A stretch of 64,000 nt of DNA from Nostoc flagelliforme FACHB-838 (GCF_014698065.1 NZ_JACJSI010000001.1:1-64000); one strand, 5' to 3'. Positions 34,228 to 44,780 are shown, counted from the first letter of the stretch. Made by a program: numbers and translations. Notes: generated from the letters alone by a model not told the origin.

Positions 34228-34315
34228 AACTTTCCCCTAACTTGCCGAATATTCATCCATGTTGGCTTTAGAACTTTCCCCTAACTTGCCAAATATTCAT
34301 CCATGTTGGCTTTGG
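34228..34315. repeat. 44-bp tandem duplication of the sigma-factor gene 3' end
   Basis: 34228-34271 and 34272-34315 are near-identical (AACTTTCCCCTAACTTGCC...CATGTTGGCTTT). The second copy contains the true stop codon and last codons of the sigma gene. The first encodes the same tail (SYEDMN in reverse order) outside the gene. Confidence 0.9.
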
Positions 34316-35237
34316 ACTTGCGAAGTTTTGTTAAAGCTTCCCGCTCAATTTGCCGCACTCGTTCTCGGCTGATGTTCAATATTTCGCCAATTCTCGCCAG
34401 AGTCAGCGCTTGTCCATCAGTTAACCCAAAGCGCAGTGTGATCACTTCTCTCTGTTGTGGTGTGAGATCACCCATCAGGCGATCTAAGTCATAAGATAGA
34501 GAAGATTGCATGACAAACTCTTCGGGAGATGCTCCTGGATCTTCCAGCATTTCTCCCAGTTCGGTGTCGTAATTATCACCCAGTCGTAAATCCAAGGAAA
34601 GGGGCAAACGCGCCTTTTCTAGATACTCTCGTACTTGTTTGGGGGTTAATTCTAATTCTTCAGCTAGCTCACCAGCTGTGGGAGCGCGTCCCAATTTTTG
34701 AGATAATTGGCGCTGTGCTTTTTTAATCTTATTTAATTTTTCAGTGATATGGATAGGCAGCCGAATGGTGCGGGCTTTTTCGGCTATAGCACGAGTAATA
34801 GCTTGCCGAATCCACCAATAGGCATAAGTAGAAAATCTATACCCTTTGGTAGGGTCAAACTTTTCTACGCCCCGTTGCATACCAATACTACCTTCTTGGA
34901 TCAAGTCTAATAAATCAACGTTACGCTTGATGTATTTTTTGGCAACGGACACTACCAGCCGCAAATTGGCTTCTACCATCTTGCGCTTGGCAATTTCACC
35001 ATCTGCGATCGCTTCATTCAACTCTGCTGGTTCTAGCTTTGTCGCTGTGGCCCACTCTTCTAGAGTCGGTTGGCGACCCAACTGGGTGGCAAGACTTTCT
35101 CTTGATTCGTGTAAAGTGCAAGAACGTTGCACTTGTTTACCATAGAAAATCTCTTCCTCGTGTGTTAAGAGTGGCACACGGCCAATCTCACGCAGGTAAG
35201 TCCGCACGAGGTCTGTGGCTGTCTGAGCGGTCTTCAT
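34281..35237 (-). CDS. Group 2 RNA polymerase sigma-70 factor (SigB/SigD-like)
   Basis: A 318-residue factor without region 1.1. Region 1.2 is [23 protein letters not shown]. Region 2 includes [38 protein letters not shown] and [19 protein letters not shown] (-10 recognition). Region 3 covers [19 protein letters not shown], and region 4 ends in [19 protein letters not shown] (-35 recognition). Lack of 1.1 and high similarity to SigA put it in group 2, the non-essential stress/nutrient sigma factors; I cannot tell which member. ATG 35237 ([11 protein letters not shown]) is the family-like start; the frame extends to 35279. Its 3' end is duplicated in tandem. Confidence 0.92.
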   Translation of the reverse strand: MKTAQTATDLVRTYLREIGRVPLLTHEEEIFYGKQVQRSCTLHESRESLATQLGRQPTLEEWATATKLEPAELNEAIADGEIAKRKMVEANLRLVVSVAKKYIKRNVDLLDLIQEGSIGMQRGVEKFDPTKGYRFSTYAYWWIRQAITRAIAEKARTIRLPIHITEKLNKIKKAQRQLSQKLGRAPTAGELAEELELTPKQVREYLEKARLPLSLDLRLGDNYDTELGEMLEDPGASPEEFVMQSSLSYDLDRLMGDLTPQQREVITLRFGLTDGQALTLARIGEILNISRERVRQIEREALTKLRKSKANMDEYLAS

Positions 35238-35279
35238 GGCGCTACTCTTTGGTAATGATGGGTTTGGCGGTAGGGTCAT

Positions 35280-35803
35280 TAAGGGATAGATGCTTTATTT
35301 ATTAAGGTGCTACCCAGTCAGACTGGGTAGCTATGCTATGGTTTGCAACTTACGCGCCCGATAAACTCGGCTGCTCATAATAATCAAATTTAGGATTCTT
35401 AACTGCTAAAACTACAGTTATTTCCTACTTTGCACAAGTGTCTACAGTTAGATAAAAGGTTGCTTTTTAAACATTTATTTATGGGAGTCTTATTAACAAT
35501 TGTAACATTTATGAGAATATTTTGGCTATATGGCGACATTAAATTTCCTGGATGTTCCAGTTCATGCAACGTCGTCCTTTTTCTCTAGGCTGGCTAGAAG
35601 CCAATTTAAGGAATTATCTGGTTAACATAAGCTTCCTCATATTTGTTAAAGTATCTCTAATGAGAACTATATTCATTCTCTTATAACAATTACTTAATTT
35701 TTGCTGGGATTGGGGATTGAGGATTGGGTACTGGGGACAAGGGGAAAGACTCGTTGCAAGTTCTCACTCAAATCCCTTGTCCCCCTGCTCCCCCTACTCC
35801 CTA
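35280..35803. other. Gene-free spacer between the sigma factor and carB genes
   Basis: About 520 bp of A/T-rich DNA ending in a G/A-rich block (GGGATTGGGGATTGAGGATT near 35705). It should include the sigma-factor promoter; no specific element is recognised. Confidence 0.35.
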
Positions 35804-38800
35804 CTACCTAGCAATTGGGCAGTACTCTTGAATGGTTTTTACATCCAAAGTCGTATTTTGTAAGGAACGGATGGCTGCAACGGTAGCTTTCGCGCCGGCA
35901 ATGGTAGTAATGATGGGAATTTTGTAAGCTAAAGCTGTGCGGCGGATTAACCTAGCATCAGTCTGGGCTTCTTCCCCTGAAGGTGTGTTGATAATAAGTT
36001 GGATTTTTTGGTTTTTGATTGCATCTAAGACGTGGGGACGACCTTCATGGAGTTTCAGCACCAACTCAATATTTAACCCCTGTTCTATAAGAACTCGGCG
36101 TGTACCAAGGGTAGCCATCACTGTAAAGCCCAAATCGATAAATTCCTTCACCACACCACTTGCAGCAGCTTTATCGCGATCGCTCATTGATACAAATACA
36201 GTTCCACTTAGTGGTAAACGCTCCCCAGCACCCATTTCCGCTTTGGCAAAGGCACGGCCAAAGTCGCTGTCAATCCCCATCACCTCACCAGTGGATCTCA
36301 TTTCTGGGCCCAATATTGTATCAGTTCCTGGGAATTTATTAAAGGGTAATACAGCTTCTTTTACAGCAATGTGGGTTGGTATGACTTCTTCGGTGAAATG
36401 TAGCTCCTCTAAGGTTTTACCCGACATAATTAAGGATGCTAGTTTCGCCAACTGTACACCTGTTGCTTTAGAAACAAATGGGACTGTGCGGGAGGCGCGG
36501 GGGTTGGCTTCCAGAATATAAACTTGGGGAGAATAACTACTTGCACCCACAACGGCAAACTGAATATTCATCAACCCCACAACTGACAGCGATTGCGCTA
36601 GTTGCACCGTCCAAGTGCGAATTTGATTGAGAACTGCTGGTGATAAGGAAATGGAAGGTAAAGAACAAGCGGAATCTCCTGAGTGAATCCCTGCTTGTTC
36701 AATGTGTTCCATGATGCCACCAATCACCACCCGTCCAGTATGATCGGCGATCGCATCGACATCGACTTCAATGGCGTTTTCTAAAAACTTATCAATCAAA
36801 ATCGGATGTTCTGGTTCCACTAGTACCGCAAAGGTCATGTAGCGTTCCAACTCAGCATCAGAATAAACGATTTCCATCGCTCGTCCCCCCAACACATAGC
36901 TGGGACGCACTACCACCGGATAGCCAATGCGTTTGGCGACAATCAGCGCATCTTCGTAACTCCGCGCAACACCATTAGGCGGTTGGGAGATATTCAACTG
37001 TTGGAGAATCTTTTCAAACCGCTCCCGGTTTTCTGCCATGTCGATGGAATCTGGCGATGTACCCCAAATTTTAGTGAGGAGTCCAGAGGTATTCTTGTTA
37101 AGAAACTCTTGTAATGGGATAGCCAACTTGAGCGGTGTTTGTCCGCCAAACTGGATAATCACCCCAACTGGATTTTCAGTTTCGATGATGTTAATAACAT
37201 CTTCTTTTGTTAAAGGCTCAAAGTAAAGGCGATCGCTGGTATCGTAATCTGTCGAAACTGTCTCTGGGTTAGAGTTGACCATAATCGTTTCATACCCTGC
37301 ATCCTTTAGGGCATAAGCGGCGTGACAACAACAATAGTCAAACTCAATTCCCTGTCCAATGCGGTTGGGGCCACCACCCAAAATCAACACTTTTGGCTTG
37401 GTTGCTGGCATTACCTCTGTTTCTTCTTCGTAGGTAGAATAGTAGTAGGGGGTAAATGCTTCAAACTCAGCAGCGCAGGTATCCACTGTTTTATAAACTG
37501 GGATAATCCCTAATGATTTGCGGTAGGTGCGAACTTCATCTTCGGTGGTTTTGGTGGCATAAGCAATCTGGCGATCGCTATATCCATCCCGCTTCACTTC
37601 ATAAAGTTGCTCTTTCGTCAATTGCTGCAAAGGTGTCCGCTTGAGGAATTTCTCAACATCTAGTAATTGCTGAAATTTATCTAGAAACCACGGGTCAATA
37701 CCAGTCAGTTCGTAGATTTCCTCAGCACTAATCCCTAATTGCAAGGCATGGCGCACGGAGAAAATGCGATCGGGGTTAGGTGTTCGCAGTTGAGCGCGGA
37801 TTTGTTCACCACTGGGTAACTTTTCGGCTTTGTCGCAACCCCAACCTGCGCGTCCTGTTTCGAGCGATCGCAGTGCCTTTTGGAAGGATTCGTTGAATGT
37901 GCGCCCAATTGCCATTGCTTCCCCGACTGACTTCATTTGGGTTGTCAGCACTGCGTCAGAACCGGGGAACTTTTCAAAGGCGAAGCGAGGAATTTTTGTC
38001 ACCACATAGTCAATTGTCGGCTCAAAGGACGCGGGAGTTTTCTTGGTGATGTCATTTTTAATTTCATCCAAGGTGTAGCCCACAGCTAGCTTTGCTGCCA
38101 TTTTGGCGATGGGGAAACCCGTTGCTTTAGAAGATAAAGCCGAACTACGGGAAACGCGCGGGTTCATCTCAATTACAACCACATCTCCATTAACCGGATT
38201 GACAGCAAACTGGATATTAGAACCGCCAGTTTCCACACCTATCTCACGGATGATTTTAATTGCCATATCCCGCAGCCTTTGATATTCTTTATCAGTGAGG
38301 GTTTGCGCGGGAGCGACGGTAATTGAGTCTCCGGTGTGAATGCCCATCGGGTCAAGGTTTTCGATGGAGCAGATAATCACCACGTTATCTGCCAAGTCAC
38401 GCATCACTTCGAGTTCATATTCTTTCCAGCCGAGTAAAGACTGGTCAATGAGAATTTGCGAAACGGGGCTGGCATCTATACCTACCTGTGCCATTTCTTC
38501 AAATTCTTCTTGGTTGTAAGCAATACCGCCGCCACTTCCACCCATTGTGAAAGCTGGACGAATAATTAGAGGATAACTACCAATTTGGCGGGCAACAGCT
38601 TTGGCTTCGTCCAAAGATTCAGCTGTGCCACTGGGACATACGGCTATCCCAATCTTTGCCATTGCTTCACCAAAAAGTTTTCGATCTTCGGCTTTTTCGA
38701 TGGCTGGTAGTTTAGCGCCGATTAACTCAACGCCGTACTTTTCCAACACCCCATTTTTGGCTAAAGCAACGGCGATGTTGAGAGCGGTTTGTCCTCCCAT

Positions 38801-39067
38801 TGTTGGTAGGAGAGCATCAGGGCGTTCTTTTTCAATGACTTTTTCGACCAATTCTGGTGTCAACGGCTCAATGTAAGTGCGATCGGCCGTTTCCGGGTCG
38901 GTCATAATCGTTGCAGGGTTAGAGTTGACCAAAACCACTTCATAGCCTTCTTCTCGCAGCGCTTTGCAGGCTTGAGTGCCAGAGTAGTCAAACTCACAGG
39001 CTTGTCCGATCACAATTGGGCCAGAGCCTAACAGTAGAATCTTCCGGAGGTCATCACGGCGGGGCAT
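35804..39067 (-). CDS. carB: Carbamoyl phosphate synthase large subunit
   Basis: A 1087-residue CarB, full length. Two homologous synthetase halves each contain an ATP-grasp domain ([20 protein letters not shown] at the N-terminus and [20 protein letters not shown] near residue 560). A C-terminal MGS-like allosteric domain (about 945-1087; [15 protein letters not shown]) follows. It makes carbamoyl phosphate from glutamine-derived ammonia, bicarbonate and ATP, feeding arginine and pyrimidine synthesis; in cyanobacteria this links to cyanophycin. carA is not adjacent. No irregularity is seen. Confidence 0.98.
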   Translation of the reverse strand: MPRRDDLRKILLLGSGPIVIGQACEFDYSGTQACKALREEGYEVVLVNSNPATIMTDPETADRTYIEPLTPELVEKVIEKERPDALLPTMGGQTALNIAVALAKNGVLEKYGVELIGAKLPAIEKAEDRKLFGEAMAKIGIAVCPSGTAESLDEAKAVARQIGSYPLIIRPAFTMGGSGGGIAYNQEEFEEMAQVGIDASPVSQILIDQSLLGWKEYELEVMRDLADNVVIICSIENLDPMGIHTGDSITVAPAQTLTDKEYQRLRDMAIKIIREIGVETGGSNIQFAVNPVNGDVVVIEMNPRVSRSSALSSKATGFPIAKMAAKLAVGYTLDEIKNDITKKTPASFEPTIDYVVTKIPRFAFEKFPGSDAVLTTQMKSVGEAMAIGRTFNESFQKALRSLETGRAGWGCDKAEKLPSGEQIRAQLRTPNPDRIFSVRHALQLGISAEEIYELTGIDPWFLDKFQQLLDVEKFLKRTPLQQLTKEQLYEVKRDGYSDRQIAYATKTTEDEVRTYRKSLGIIPVYKTVDTCAAEFEAFTPYYYSTYEEETEVMPATKPKVLILGGGPNRIGQGIEFDYCCCHAAYALKDAGYETIMVNSNPETVSTDYDTSDRLYFEPLTKEDVINIIETENPVGVIIQFGGQTPLKLAIPLQEFLNKNTSGLLTKIWGTSPDSIDMAENRERFEKILQQLNISQPPNGVARSYEDALIVAKRIGYPVVVRPSYVLGGRAMEIVYSDAELERYMTFAVLVEPEHPILIDKFLENAIEVDVDAIADHTGRVVIGGIMEHIEQAGIHSGDSACSLPSISLSPAVLNQIRTWTVQLAQSLSVVGLMNIQFAVVGASSYSPQVYILEANPRASRTVPFVSKATGVQLAKLASLIMSGKTLEELHFTEEVIPTHIAVKEAVLPFNKFPGTDTILGPEMRSTGEVMGIDSDFGRAFAKAEMGAGERLPLSGTVFVSMSDRDKAAASGVVKEFIDLGFTVMATLGTRRVLIEQGLNIELVLKLHEGRPHVLDAIKNQKIQLIINTPSGEEAQTDARLIRRTALAYKIPIITTIAGAKATVAAIRSLQNTTLDVKTIQEYCPIAR

Positions 39068-39591
39068 AGTAGTTGCCTTGGAATACGAGAATACAAATCC
39101 TGATTATTTTAAGGGTCTTTACCCCCTCTCGTGCTTTTTATTATTAAGTTTTCTAAGTTTGATGGCAGAGAGGGGATGGAAGCTGGGGATTGGGGGCTAT
39201 AAGAGCAGGAAAAGAATAATAATTTCTAACTCCTAACCACCGTTGACTATTTTGTATTTCTAATTTTATTTAATTGTGATACTCAAATTTATAAAGCTTT
39301 TGCAAATTTTTACTATTTAAGCTGATGACAGCTTACAGCAAATGATGGTTTATTTTGGACTATATCTGTGTGCTTATTTAGCACATAACAGATTCCTTAA
39401 ATAAGAATCTATCTTAATTAGCTTATTGCTAAATATTTTCAACGTTAAATATTATGTAAATATGTCTACTTAAATTAAAAATGGCAGAGATATAGGGATA
39501 CCATTCTCTGCCATTTTTTATAATATTTTAAGAGTTAGTGCTGCCAACTTTTCCTTTCAGTCTAGGTAGACAAATCTAGAGTATGAGAGTT
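39068..39591. other. Gene-free spacer with bidirectional terminator-like hairpin
   Basis: A/T-rich 524-bp region upstream of carB and downstream of dps. A perfect hairpin lies at 39481-39514; no ORF is recognised. Confidence 0.4.
39477..39517. terminator. Hairpin terminator downstream of dps
   Basis: ATGGCAGAGA (39481-39490) pairs with TCTCTGCCAT (39505-39514), with A-run before and T-run after, so it can terminate on either strand. It lies 75 bp beyond the stop of the minus-strand dps gene. Confidence 0.75.
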
Positions 39592-40146
39592 TTAGCCTTG
39601 AGCAGCTTGGACAAATCCTAAGGTTAAGCTGTCTTTGGCGAGGAAGTGAGACAAATGATATGCACGTTCCTCAGTTTTCAACAAAATCTTTTCATACAGA
39701 TAGCGTGTACCCCGATCGCCTAAACTCTCTGCCTGAGCAGCTTGGCGGCGAATTACACCAATAATCGCTTGTTCTGCGGCTAGGTCATTTTCCACCATTT
39801 GGCGAGAGGAATATACGCCTTCAGATTCCTGCTCAAAACAGGTTAATTCTGCTAATTTGCTGAAGGTCGCTACTGGTACGCCACCTAGCCCATCCAAGCG
39901 TTCTCCAATTTCATGAATGTGGTCTTGCACTTGGTTGTAGCTTTCGTTGAAAAACTCATGCAGAGAATAAAATTCTGAGCCTTCAACTACAAAATGATGC
40001 TTTTGGTACTGCAAGTACAGTGCCTGGAAACTAGCTAATATAACGTTAAATCCTTCTGTAACTGGAGCAGTTACGCTGTGATCCAGCAACACGGGATTGT
40101 CATATACATGACCAAAGTTTCGTAACAAAGTTTGCGTTTCAGACAT
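39592..40146 (-). CDS. dps: Dps family ferritin-like protein with His-type ferroxidase centre
   Basis: A 184-residue Dps protein. Dps dodecamers oxidise and store iron and protect DNA under starvation. The ferroxidase ligands are in [18 protein letters not shown] (two His, about 51-64) and [10 protein letters not shown] (about 75-84). In canonical Dps the second segment reads EHID..AER, so the usual Asp is replaced by His here while the Glu is kept. This matches the 'His-type' centre described for some cyanobacterial Dps proteins. It resembles one of the Nostoc punctiforme paralogs, but I cannot say which. A terminator hairpin follows. Confidence 0.92.
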   Translation of the reverse strand: MSETQTLLRNFGHVYDNPVLLDHSVTAPVTEGFNVILASFQALYLQYQKHHFVVEGSEFYSLHEFFNESYNQVQDHIHEIGERLDGLGGVPVATFSKLAELTCFEQESEGVYSSRQMVENDLAAEQAIIGVIRRQAAQAESLGDRGTRYLYEKILLKTEERAYHLSHFLAKDSLTLGFVQAAQG

Positions 40147-40656
40147 TGTTCTCCTCGCTTTTTCGCAGTTATAGATTTTAACTGCTTATTCTTTACATAT
40201 TAACATTTTAATAATGAGAGCAAGCCAATCTGCCATCACAATATTTTGTATTTTTACCTACAAAAAATTTCAATTCTCTTGTTTGGTCGATAATTGCACT
40301 CTCATTAAATTAGATATATCTATCATTAGTGATATTGACATACCAACTTAAATATGGATATTTCTCAAGGATAGGGAAGATAGGGTAAAATTTTCTCCCT
40401 CATCTCTCACTCTGCAAGAATTTAGAGACTTGCAAAAAGTAAATTATCCAGGAAGGCAAGGCGCAGGAGGCAGGAGGAAAACTGCCCGACGCTCGCGGAC
40501 TCGCTCTTTGTGGCACTATCTGTTTCTTGCCGTGACTAAAGGAAACAAGGGTTTAAGACCCCCACCAAATTTTCAATTTGGTGGCTCTTTTTTAGGAGGG
40601 GTTTGAATCCTATAGAGCCTATTTGGGATCTTGGATGAAGTAGCTATCAATAATAA
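40147..40656. repeat. Gene-free spacer with a folded dispersed repeat
   Basis: 510 bp without a gene. Positions 40551-40612 contain GGGTTTAAGACCCCCACC, a short A/T hairpin (CCACCAAATT...AATTTGGTGG) and AGGAGGGGTTTGAATCC. The block is related to 4926-5027. An A/G-rich stretch (AGGCGCAGGAGGCAGGAGG) precedes it. Confidence 0.5.
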
Positions 40657-40875
40657 ATGCCATACTCCAGTAGGTTAACCGACAAAGAGTGGGAAATCAT
40701 TGAGCCGCTCCTGCTTGAAAAGAAGAAAACTAGACCCCCAAAGTGGACAAAGCGTCAAATCTTGAATGGCATCCTTTATCAACTAAAGAATGGTTGCAAC
40801 TGGAGCGACCTACCGAAAGATTTACCCTCCTACTCCACCGTATTCTGGCACTACAAGCAGTGGAGGTCAGAGTTA
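40657..40875 (+). pseudogene. N-terminal fragment of an IS5-family (DUF4096) transposase
   Basis: The ATG at 40657 opens the standard DUF4096 start of IS5-like transposases (LTDKEWEIIEPLLLEKKKTR, then NGILYQLKNGCNWSDLPKDL and WHYKQWRSE). After about 72 residues the similarity stops abruptly and the frame runs into unrelated sequence, ending at 40959. The DDE catalytic domain is missing, so it is a dead fragment. Confidence 0.82.
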
Positions 40876-41255
40876 GGCGTGAGTTTCATCGCTTTAAAAG
40901 GGGTTCTTTGCCTGCTCTACCTATTTATTTCCAGAATCAAGACCGAATTATCGGCTTGATGTTCTTGTTAAACCTGGCTTTGTGGGTGTTTACACTTATG
41001 GAATTTGTTCTGCAGCAGGCAATGCAGGAAACTCAAAAATCTTTGGCTGGTCTTTATGATGGTAATCCTAAGCGCGAAACTGCTCGTCCATCTGCTGAAC
41101 AAATGCTTAGGGCTTTTTGTAACCTTACTCTTTAGTTCCTCCCAGATTTTACTATCTTCGTTACCCCCATAAACGATCTTCAAAGACAGATTCTTTCGTT
41201 AATGAAAATGCCTGAGTCTCTCTATCAGCTACATTCCAAGCTGTGCAAGACATAA
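40876..41255 (+). pseudogene. C-terminal fragment of an IS1634-like transposase with an internal stop
   Basis: In the frame running through 40876 the translation gives LPIYFQNQDRIIGLMFLLNL, then LAGLYDGNPKRETARPSAEQ and LRAFCNL. This corresponds to the C-terminal tail of IS1634-type transposases (which have YAGNPKRATxRPT). A TAG at 41133-41135 interrupts it; reading on gives INDLQRQILSLMKMPESLYQ to a TAA at 41253-41255. It is fused directly to the IS5 fragment in another frame. Both pieces are inactive. Confidence 0.75.
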
Positions 41256-41861
41256 TTATCTCTCACCCCTCAAAATTGAGCGAACGGACAGTCTTGATGC
41301 CCGCTAGACATTAATAATCAACGGTTTAGTTTGCAGGAGTTGTAGCGACTGTTTAATGAGTTTATTGAGGCGAGTTTTTAGTCTGGCTTGATGCTACGAC
41401 TATCGAAATCAGCCCAAGTTAGACAGATGGACAGAACGAACAGAATTAGACAGAAAGCTTACACAGCAGGGGACAGAGCAGACAGAAGATTAGACAGACC
41501 TCACGACTAAGACAAATAATTTTGGAGCATAAAAAAATGACTATAAAAAATTATTCACGATTATTAACAGCGAGTATGATAGTGAAGATGCTTTACTTGA
41601 AAGCTTCACAGGATTAATAGACACTCCAAAATTCCTTGTTCCAGACTCACTCAATTCTTTGCCAACAGTGGAGCGCAGAGCATGGGAATATGAACACGAA
41701 AAAGGCAAGCAACTGCACAACAATATGTAGATTTAATTGAATGAATACTGTTATTTGCTTTCTTTTTCGTTTATTACCAAATGTTGAGTTTGCAATGCTC
41801 TTTTTTTAGCATTACGCCTAGCTGTAGCGAACTGCAAACATCTCTACGCTACACTTACTAG
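41256..41861. other. Accessory spacer with one degenerate reading frame
   Basis: A stretch at 41533-41728 reads SEYDSEDALLESFTGLIDTP, then VERRAWEYEHEKGKQLHNN, stop; its nearby ATG (41537) is in another frame. It may be a small gene broken by one base. Upstream DNA (41330-41530) is rich in GACAGA-type repeats (AGACAGATGGACAGAACG). Nothing else is recognised. Confidence 0.3.
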
Positions 41862-42542
41862 TTAAGTAACTATTTTTTTCAACCGCACAAACCATGATAA
41901 AATGTAACAAGTGATTAAACTCATTATTAGCATTTCGCCACCATCCTCTATAACAGTAAATAGAGTATCTAAGAGATGTGAGGTTTTAAATGCTATATGC
42001 AACATATTTACTACAACGCCAAAAAAAGCAAGAATAAACAGTAGCCTGATTAAATGTTTTGATCTTTGTCTGGATAGATGGTCACTCCAACTATAGCTAA
42101 TATAAATAGCACACAGAAACAACAAAAATACTACAATAGACACTGTGAGTTCGCCAAAATCTTTTGCTCTCAAGTTAAACATACTAGAGAATGACAATTG
42201 ATTACTGATGAAACCTCCCAATTTTTCATGAATTTGAAGAGAATCATCAAGTAATAAGTAAAATAACAGCAAAGACCAACTAAGATATAAAGGCGACCGA
42301 AATTGTAATGCCAATAAACCTGAGAAAAGTGCAGACCAATACTCTTTGATATATTGAAATAATTCCGAATAACCTCTATCTGTTGCAAGTGAGAAAGCAT
42401 TATAGGGAATCAAGTCTGTATGGGCATAAATTACATGAATAATAATAAAAGTCATATCTGTTGCTACAAATAAAAAAAATAGTTTAACTACCCAATCGTC
42501 CACACCTACTTTTCCTGCAAATTTAAATATTTGATTTAGCAT
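41862..42542 (-). CDS. Multi-pass membrane protein of unknown function
   Basis: A 226-residue protein with about five hydrophobic segments (about 20-40, 70-85, 90-100, 130-150, 165-185 and 200-218). I recognise no family. Features such as LLDDSLQIHEKLGG and FTVIEDGGEMLIMSLITCYIL might be functional, being acidic residues in or near membrane segments. It sits alone in an accessory, transposon-scarred region, with A+T content above that of the surrounding core genes, so it may have been acquired. The start ATG gives MLNQIFKFAGKVGVDDW. Confidence 0.6.
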   Translation of the reverse strand: MLNQIFKFAGKVGVDDWVVKLFFLFVATDMTFIIIHVIYAHTDLIPYNAFSLATDRGYSELFQYIKEYWSALFSGLLALQFRSPLYLSWSLLLFYLLLDDSLQIHEKLGGFISNQLSFSSMFNLRAKDFGELTVSIVVFLLFLCAIYISYSWSDHLSRQRSKHLIRLLFILAFFGVVVNMLHIAFKTSHLLDTLFTVIEDGGEMLIMSLITCYILSWFVRLKKIVT

Positions 42543-43039
42543 AATACTATCGGTAACTTATAACACTCTTCTAATCAGTGTAATACTTGCTTAACAGGTA
42601 TCCCTTAACCCTACGTAAACCAAAGTATAACCTAAATTTAACCTAACTTCTCGAAAAATCAGAATAAACCTGCCATAAAGCTGACTTCTCACGAGATTTG
42701 TAGGTGTGAGTTATGAAGTGCCAATGAAAATCTTAGAGAAGAACCTGTATGGCTAGTGTAACTTTGGAGACAAGCGTTTAACACAACGGGCAGCATTCAT
42801 AGGTGAACTTGAGGTCAAATGAGCATCCGTGCAGAAACTTACGCTAAGGCTAAAAACCTTGCTGCATAAGCATTCTGCAAATCAATATTTTTCGCAATTC
42901 TCGATGTACCAAATAACCTATACTTACTGGCTAGTTTTTGCTGATGATTTTTGGTCATTCTAATAATGAGTCAGTCAGCAATCATTACCGCATCGCTAGA
43001 TGTGATGAGTGGTACGCCAGTCTTCGCCTCTGGCAGTCT
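42543..43039. other. Gene-free accessory spacer
   Basis: About 500 bp with no recognised gene, RNA or repeat. Confidence 0.3.
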
Positions 43040-43276
43040 TCAGTTGTCGGTGTTTAACGTAACCACACTTCCTGCAATCACTTTCCAGTTGTTTTCAAAT
43101 AGCTTCCAAACCCTGAGATAGCGGAACTTGCCATCAATTTCTTGCCCTAAATAGTTTCCTAGTATCTCTACCGTGACGGCAACAACAACATCGTCTGCGA
43201 CCATGTTTAGCATTAGATCACTTGATTCAACTGTATGCAGGTTGATGTTTCCCGAACGGTAATTTTCCAGATCCAT
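43040..43276 (-). pseudogene. Truncated NTF2-like (DUF4440/SnoaL-type) protein, N-terminus lost
   Basis: The frame gives MDLENYRSGNINLHTVESSD, DDVVVAVTVEILGNYLGQEI and FRYLRVWKLFENNWKVIAGS, the C-terminal two-thirds of an NTF2-like cone. Homologs normally have about 40 more residues at the N-terminus; here that part is replaced by a transposase-derived sequence in another frame. NTF2-like domains bind small molecules or form enzyme pockets. This copy is probably non-functional unless a start near 43276 is used. Confidence 0.6.
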
Positions 43277-43460
43277 CGCTTTGGTAGCCGTTTCGCTTTA
43301 AGAGCAGTTGTACCAATCCTTTGAGGGTTCTCACACGTCGAAGATTGTTGTACTCACTCCACATTGGTTTGCCGCAACTGGGACAATTCTGTTGCACGCA
43401 TTCTAGTACTGAGCGCGGATGTCGCTTTTGGTTGAGGGCTTTTTCTTGCCATTTATACAC
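43277..43460 (-). pseudogene. N-terminal fragment of a zinc-finger transposase
   Basis: The frame from 43460 gives MYKWQEKALNQKRHPRSVLE, then CVQQNCPSCGKPMWSEYNN and RTLKGLVQLLLK, the zinc-finger N-terminus of a cyanobacterial transposase family (normally followed by LKIRRCPN). Similarity ends after about 54 residues and the frame then reads nonsense to 43227. The remaining transposase is absent. Its junction with the truncated NTF2-like gene suggests a deletion or insertion scar. Confidence 0.65.
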
Positions 43461-43760
43461 CTCATCTTCTCTGTGTCCCCTAGTTTAATTGAATATCTGA
43501 CCCTCTCTAGCAAACTTTGCGGTTCTAGGTTTTTTTAACTTAAAGTCCCTTAAAGCTACATATCACCTAGTCTTTTTGTTCAATGCAAGAATTTTGAATT
43601 GATTTCTCCTTAATGGTGATGACTGGAAGAATTTTATTTATTTCCAAAATTAATGAGAATTGTTTGCACTTAAGGTATGCTGGTTTTAAGAGGCTAAACT
43701 CCTAAGACTTTCAAAAAGCAGGGAGTTCAATCGCGGTAATTACTGCAAGTTTGTTGCACA

Positions 43761-44033
43761 TTGAGGGCAATTCTCTTGAAATCATTTAGTTCAGAAATAG
43801 AAATAAGTCACCTTGTAGAGGTGAATTGGGCAGATCGCTGGCAAGTCTATCAACGTCTAAAGGAGTTAGACATTCCCTGTAGTTGTGCGGCTAACCAGCC
43901 ATTAAAAGTTGAAATTGGCAATTCTACTGCGGCTGTTCAACTTTGGAGTGTGATACGGCGATTTACAGCCTCTCGTCAAGACCAGATTTGGACTCTTGAA
44001 TGCTGCTGGAAAAGTCGCTACCAAAAGTTCTAA
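43761..44033 (+). CDS. Small conserved cyanobacterial protein (Asr-type) of unknown function
   Basis: A 90-residue protein. The core VNWADRWQVYQRLKELDIPC, then NQPLKVEIGNSTAAVQLWSV and RRFTASRQDQIWTLECCW, resembles a short Nostocales-specific family I remember only as hypothetical. It has three to four Cys (CSCAA, ECCW). No ATG is available; TTG at 43761 or TTG at 43776 (LKSFSSEIE) could start it. It lies 78 bp upstream of the [2Fe-2S]-domain gene, same strand. Confidence 0.6.
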   Translation: MRAILLKSFSSEIEISHLVEVNWADRWQVYQRLKELDIPCSCAANQPLKVEIGNSTAAVQLWSVIRRFTASRQDQIWTLECCWKSRYQKF

Positions 44034-44111
44034 TGTACGATCGCCAGTCTTAACCCTGGTGTCGAAAATATCAGAGCAGATAACTTGTATTAGTTAGAAG
44101 GAGGTTAAAAA

Positions 44112-44780
44112 ATGGGTGCATCTGAGAGTATGGAAGTATCGAAATTTTGCCTTGAGGGCAGATTTATAGATTTTGTTATTAAAGATGGCTATAAGCTCAA
44201 AGGTTTACTGCTGGGTACTCATGAGGGTGAATGCTACGTTAAACTTGCTAAACATTTACGGGCTGCTTTTGATTTGCGGCTACCAGCAGGTACTTTGCTA
44301 CAAGTTGTTGGTTATAAAGAATACGATATAAAAAAAGACAAAGTCACATTGAAAGCTGAACGTGTAATGGCGGCGCGTTCTGAAATGGCGACAGTTAAAA
44401 CGATCGCTACACCACAAGAACCCCCATCTATTGATAATGTCAAAGTAAAGCCAGCTAAGACTAAGGCCACGATTTTGGTGTGTCAAAAGTCTGATTGTAT
44501 GAAACGCGGTGGTAAAGCAGTTTGTCAGGCGTTAGAGGCAGCTTTAAGCGATCGCGGTTTAGAAGACCAAGTTACAATCAAGGGCACTGGTTGTATGAAA
44601 AATTGTAAAGCTGGGCCAAACTTAGTTATGCCAGATAAAACGCGCCATAGCCGAATTCAAGCTACACAAGTTCCGGCGTTGATGGATAAGCATTTTGGCG
44701 ACAAGAGTTTGTCAGCACAGCCTGAAAATTTAAGGGAAATTACGATATCTAATGGCAAACTTTGGAGAAGTAATTCATAA
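44112..44780 (+). CDS. Thioredoxin-like [2Fe-2S] ferredoxin-domain protein
   Basis: A 222-residue protein in two parts. The N-terminal part (about 8-95) is a beta-rich domain (FCLEGRFIDFVIKDGYKLKG ... LPAGTLLQVVGYKEYD). After a Pro/Lys linker, a C-terminal thioredoxin-like ferredoxin domain (about 117-195) has Cys ligands in CQKSDCMKRGGKAVC and GTGCMKNCKAGPNLV. Such domains carry a [2Fe-2S] cluster and occur in cyanobacterial electron-transfer or regulatory proteins; the partner is unknown. GAAGGAGG (44098-44105) precedes the ATG by 6 nt, a strong site. Confidence 0.85.
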   Translation: MGASESMEVSKFCLEGRFIDFVIKDGYKLKGLLLGTHEGECYVKLAKHLRAAFDLRLPAGTLLQVVGYKEYDIKKDKVTLKAERVMAARSEMATVKTIATPQEPPSIDNVKVKPAKTKATILVCQKSDCMKRGGKAVCQALEAALSDRGLEDQVTIKGTGCMKNCKAGPNLVMPDKTRHSRIQATQVPALMDKHFGDKSLSAQPENLREITISNGKLWRSNS

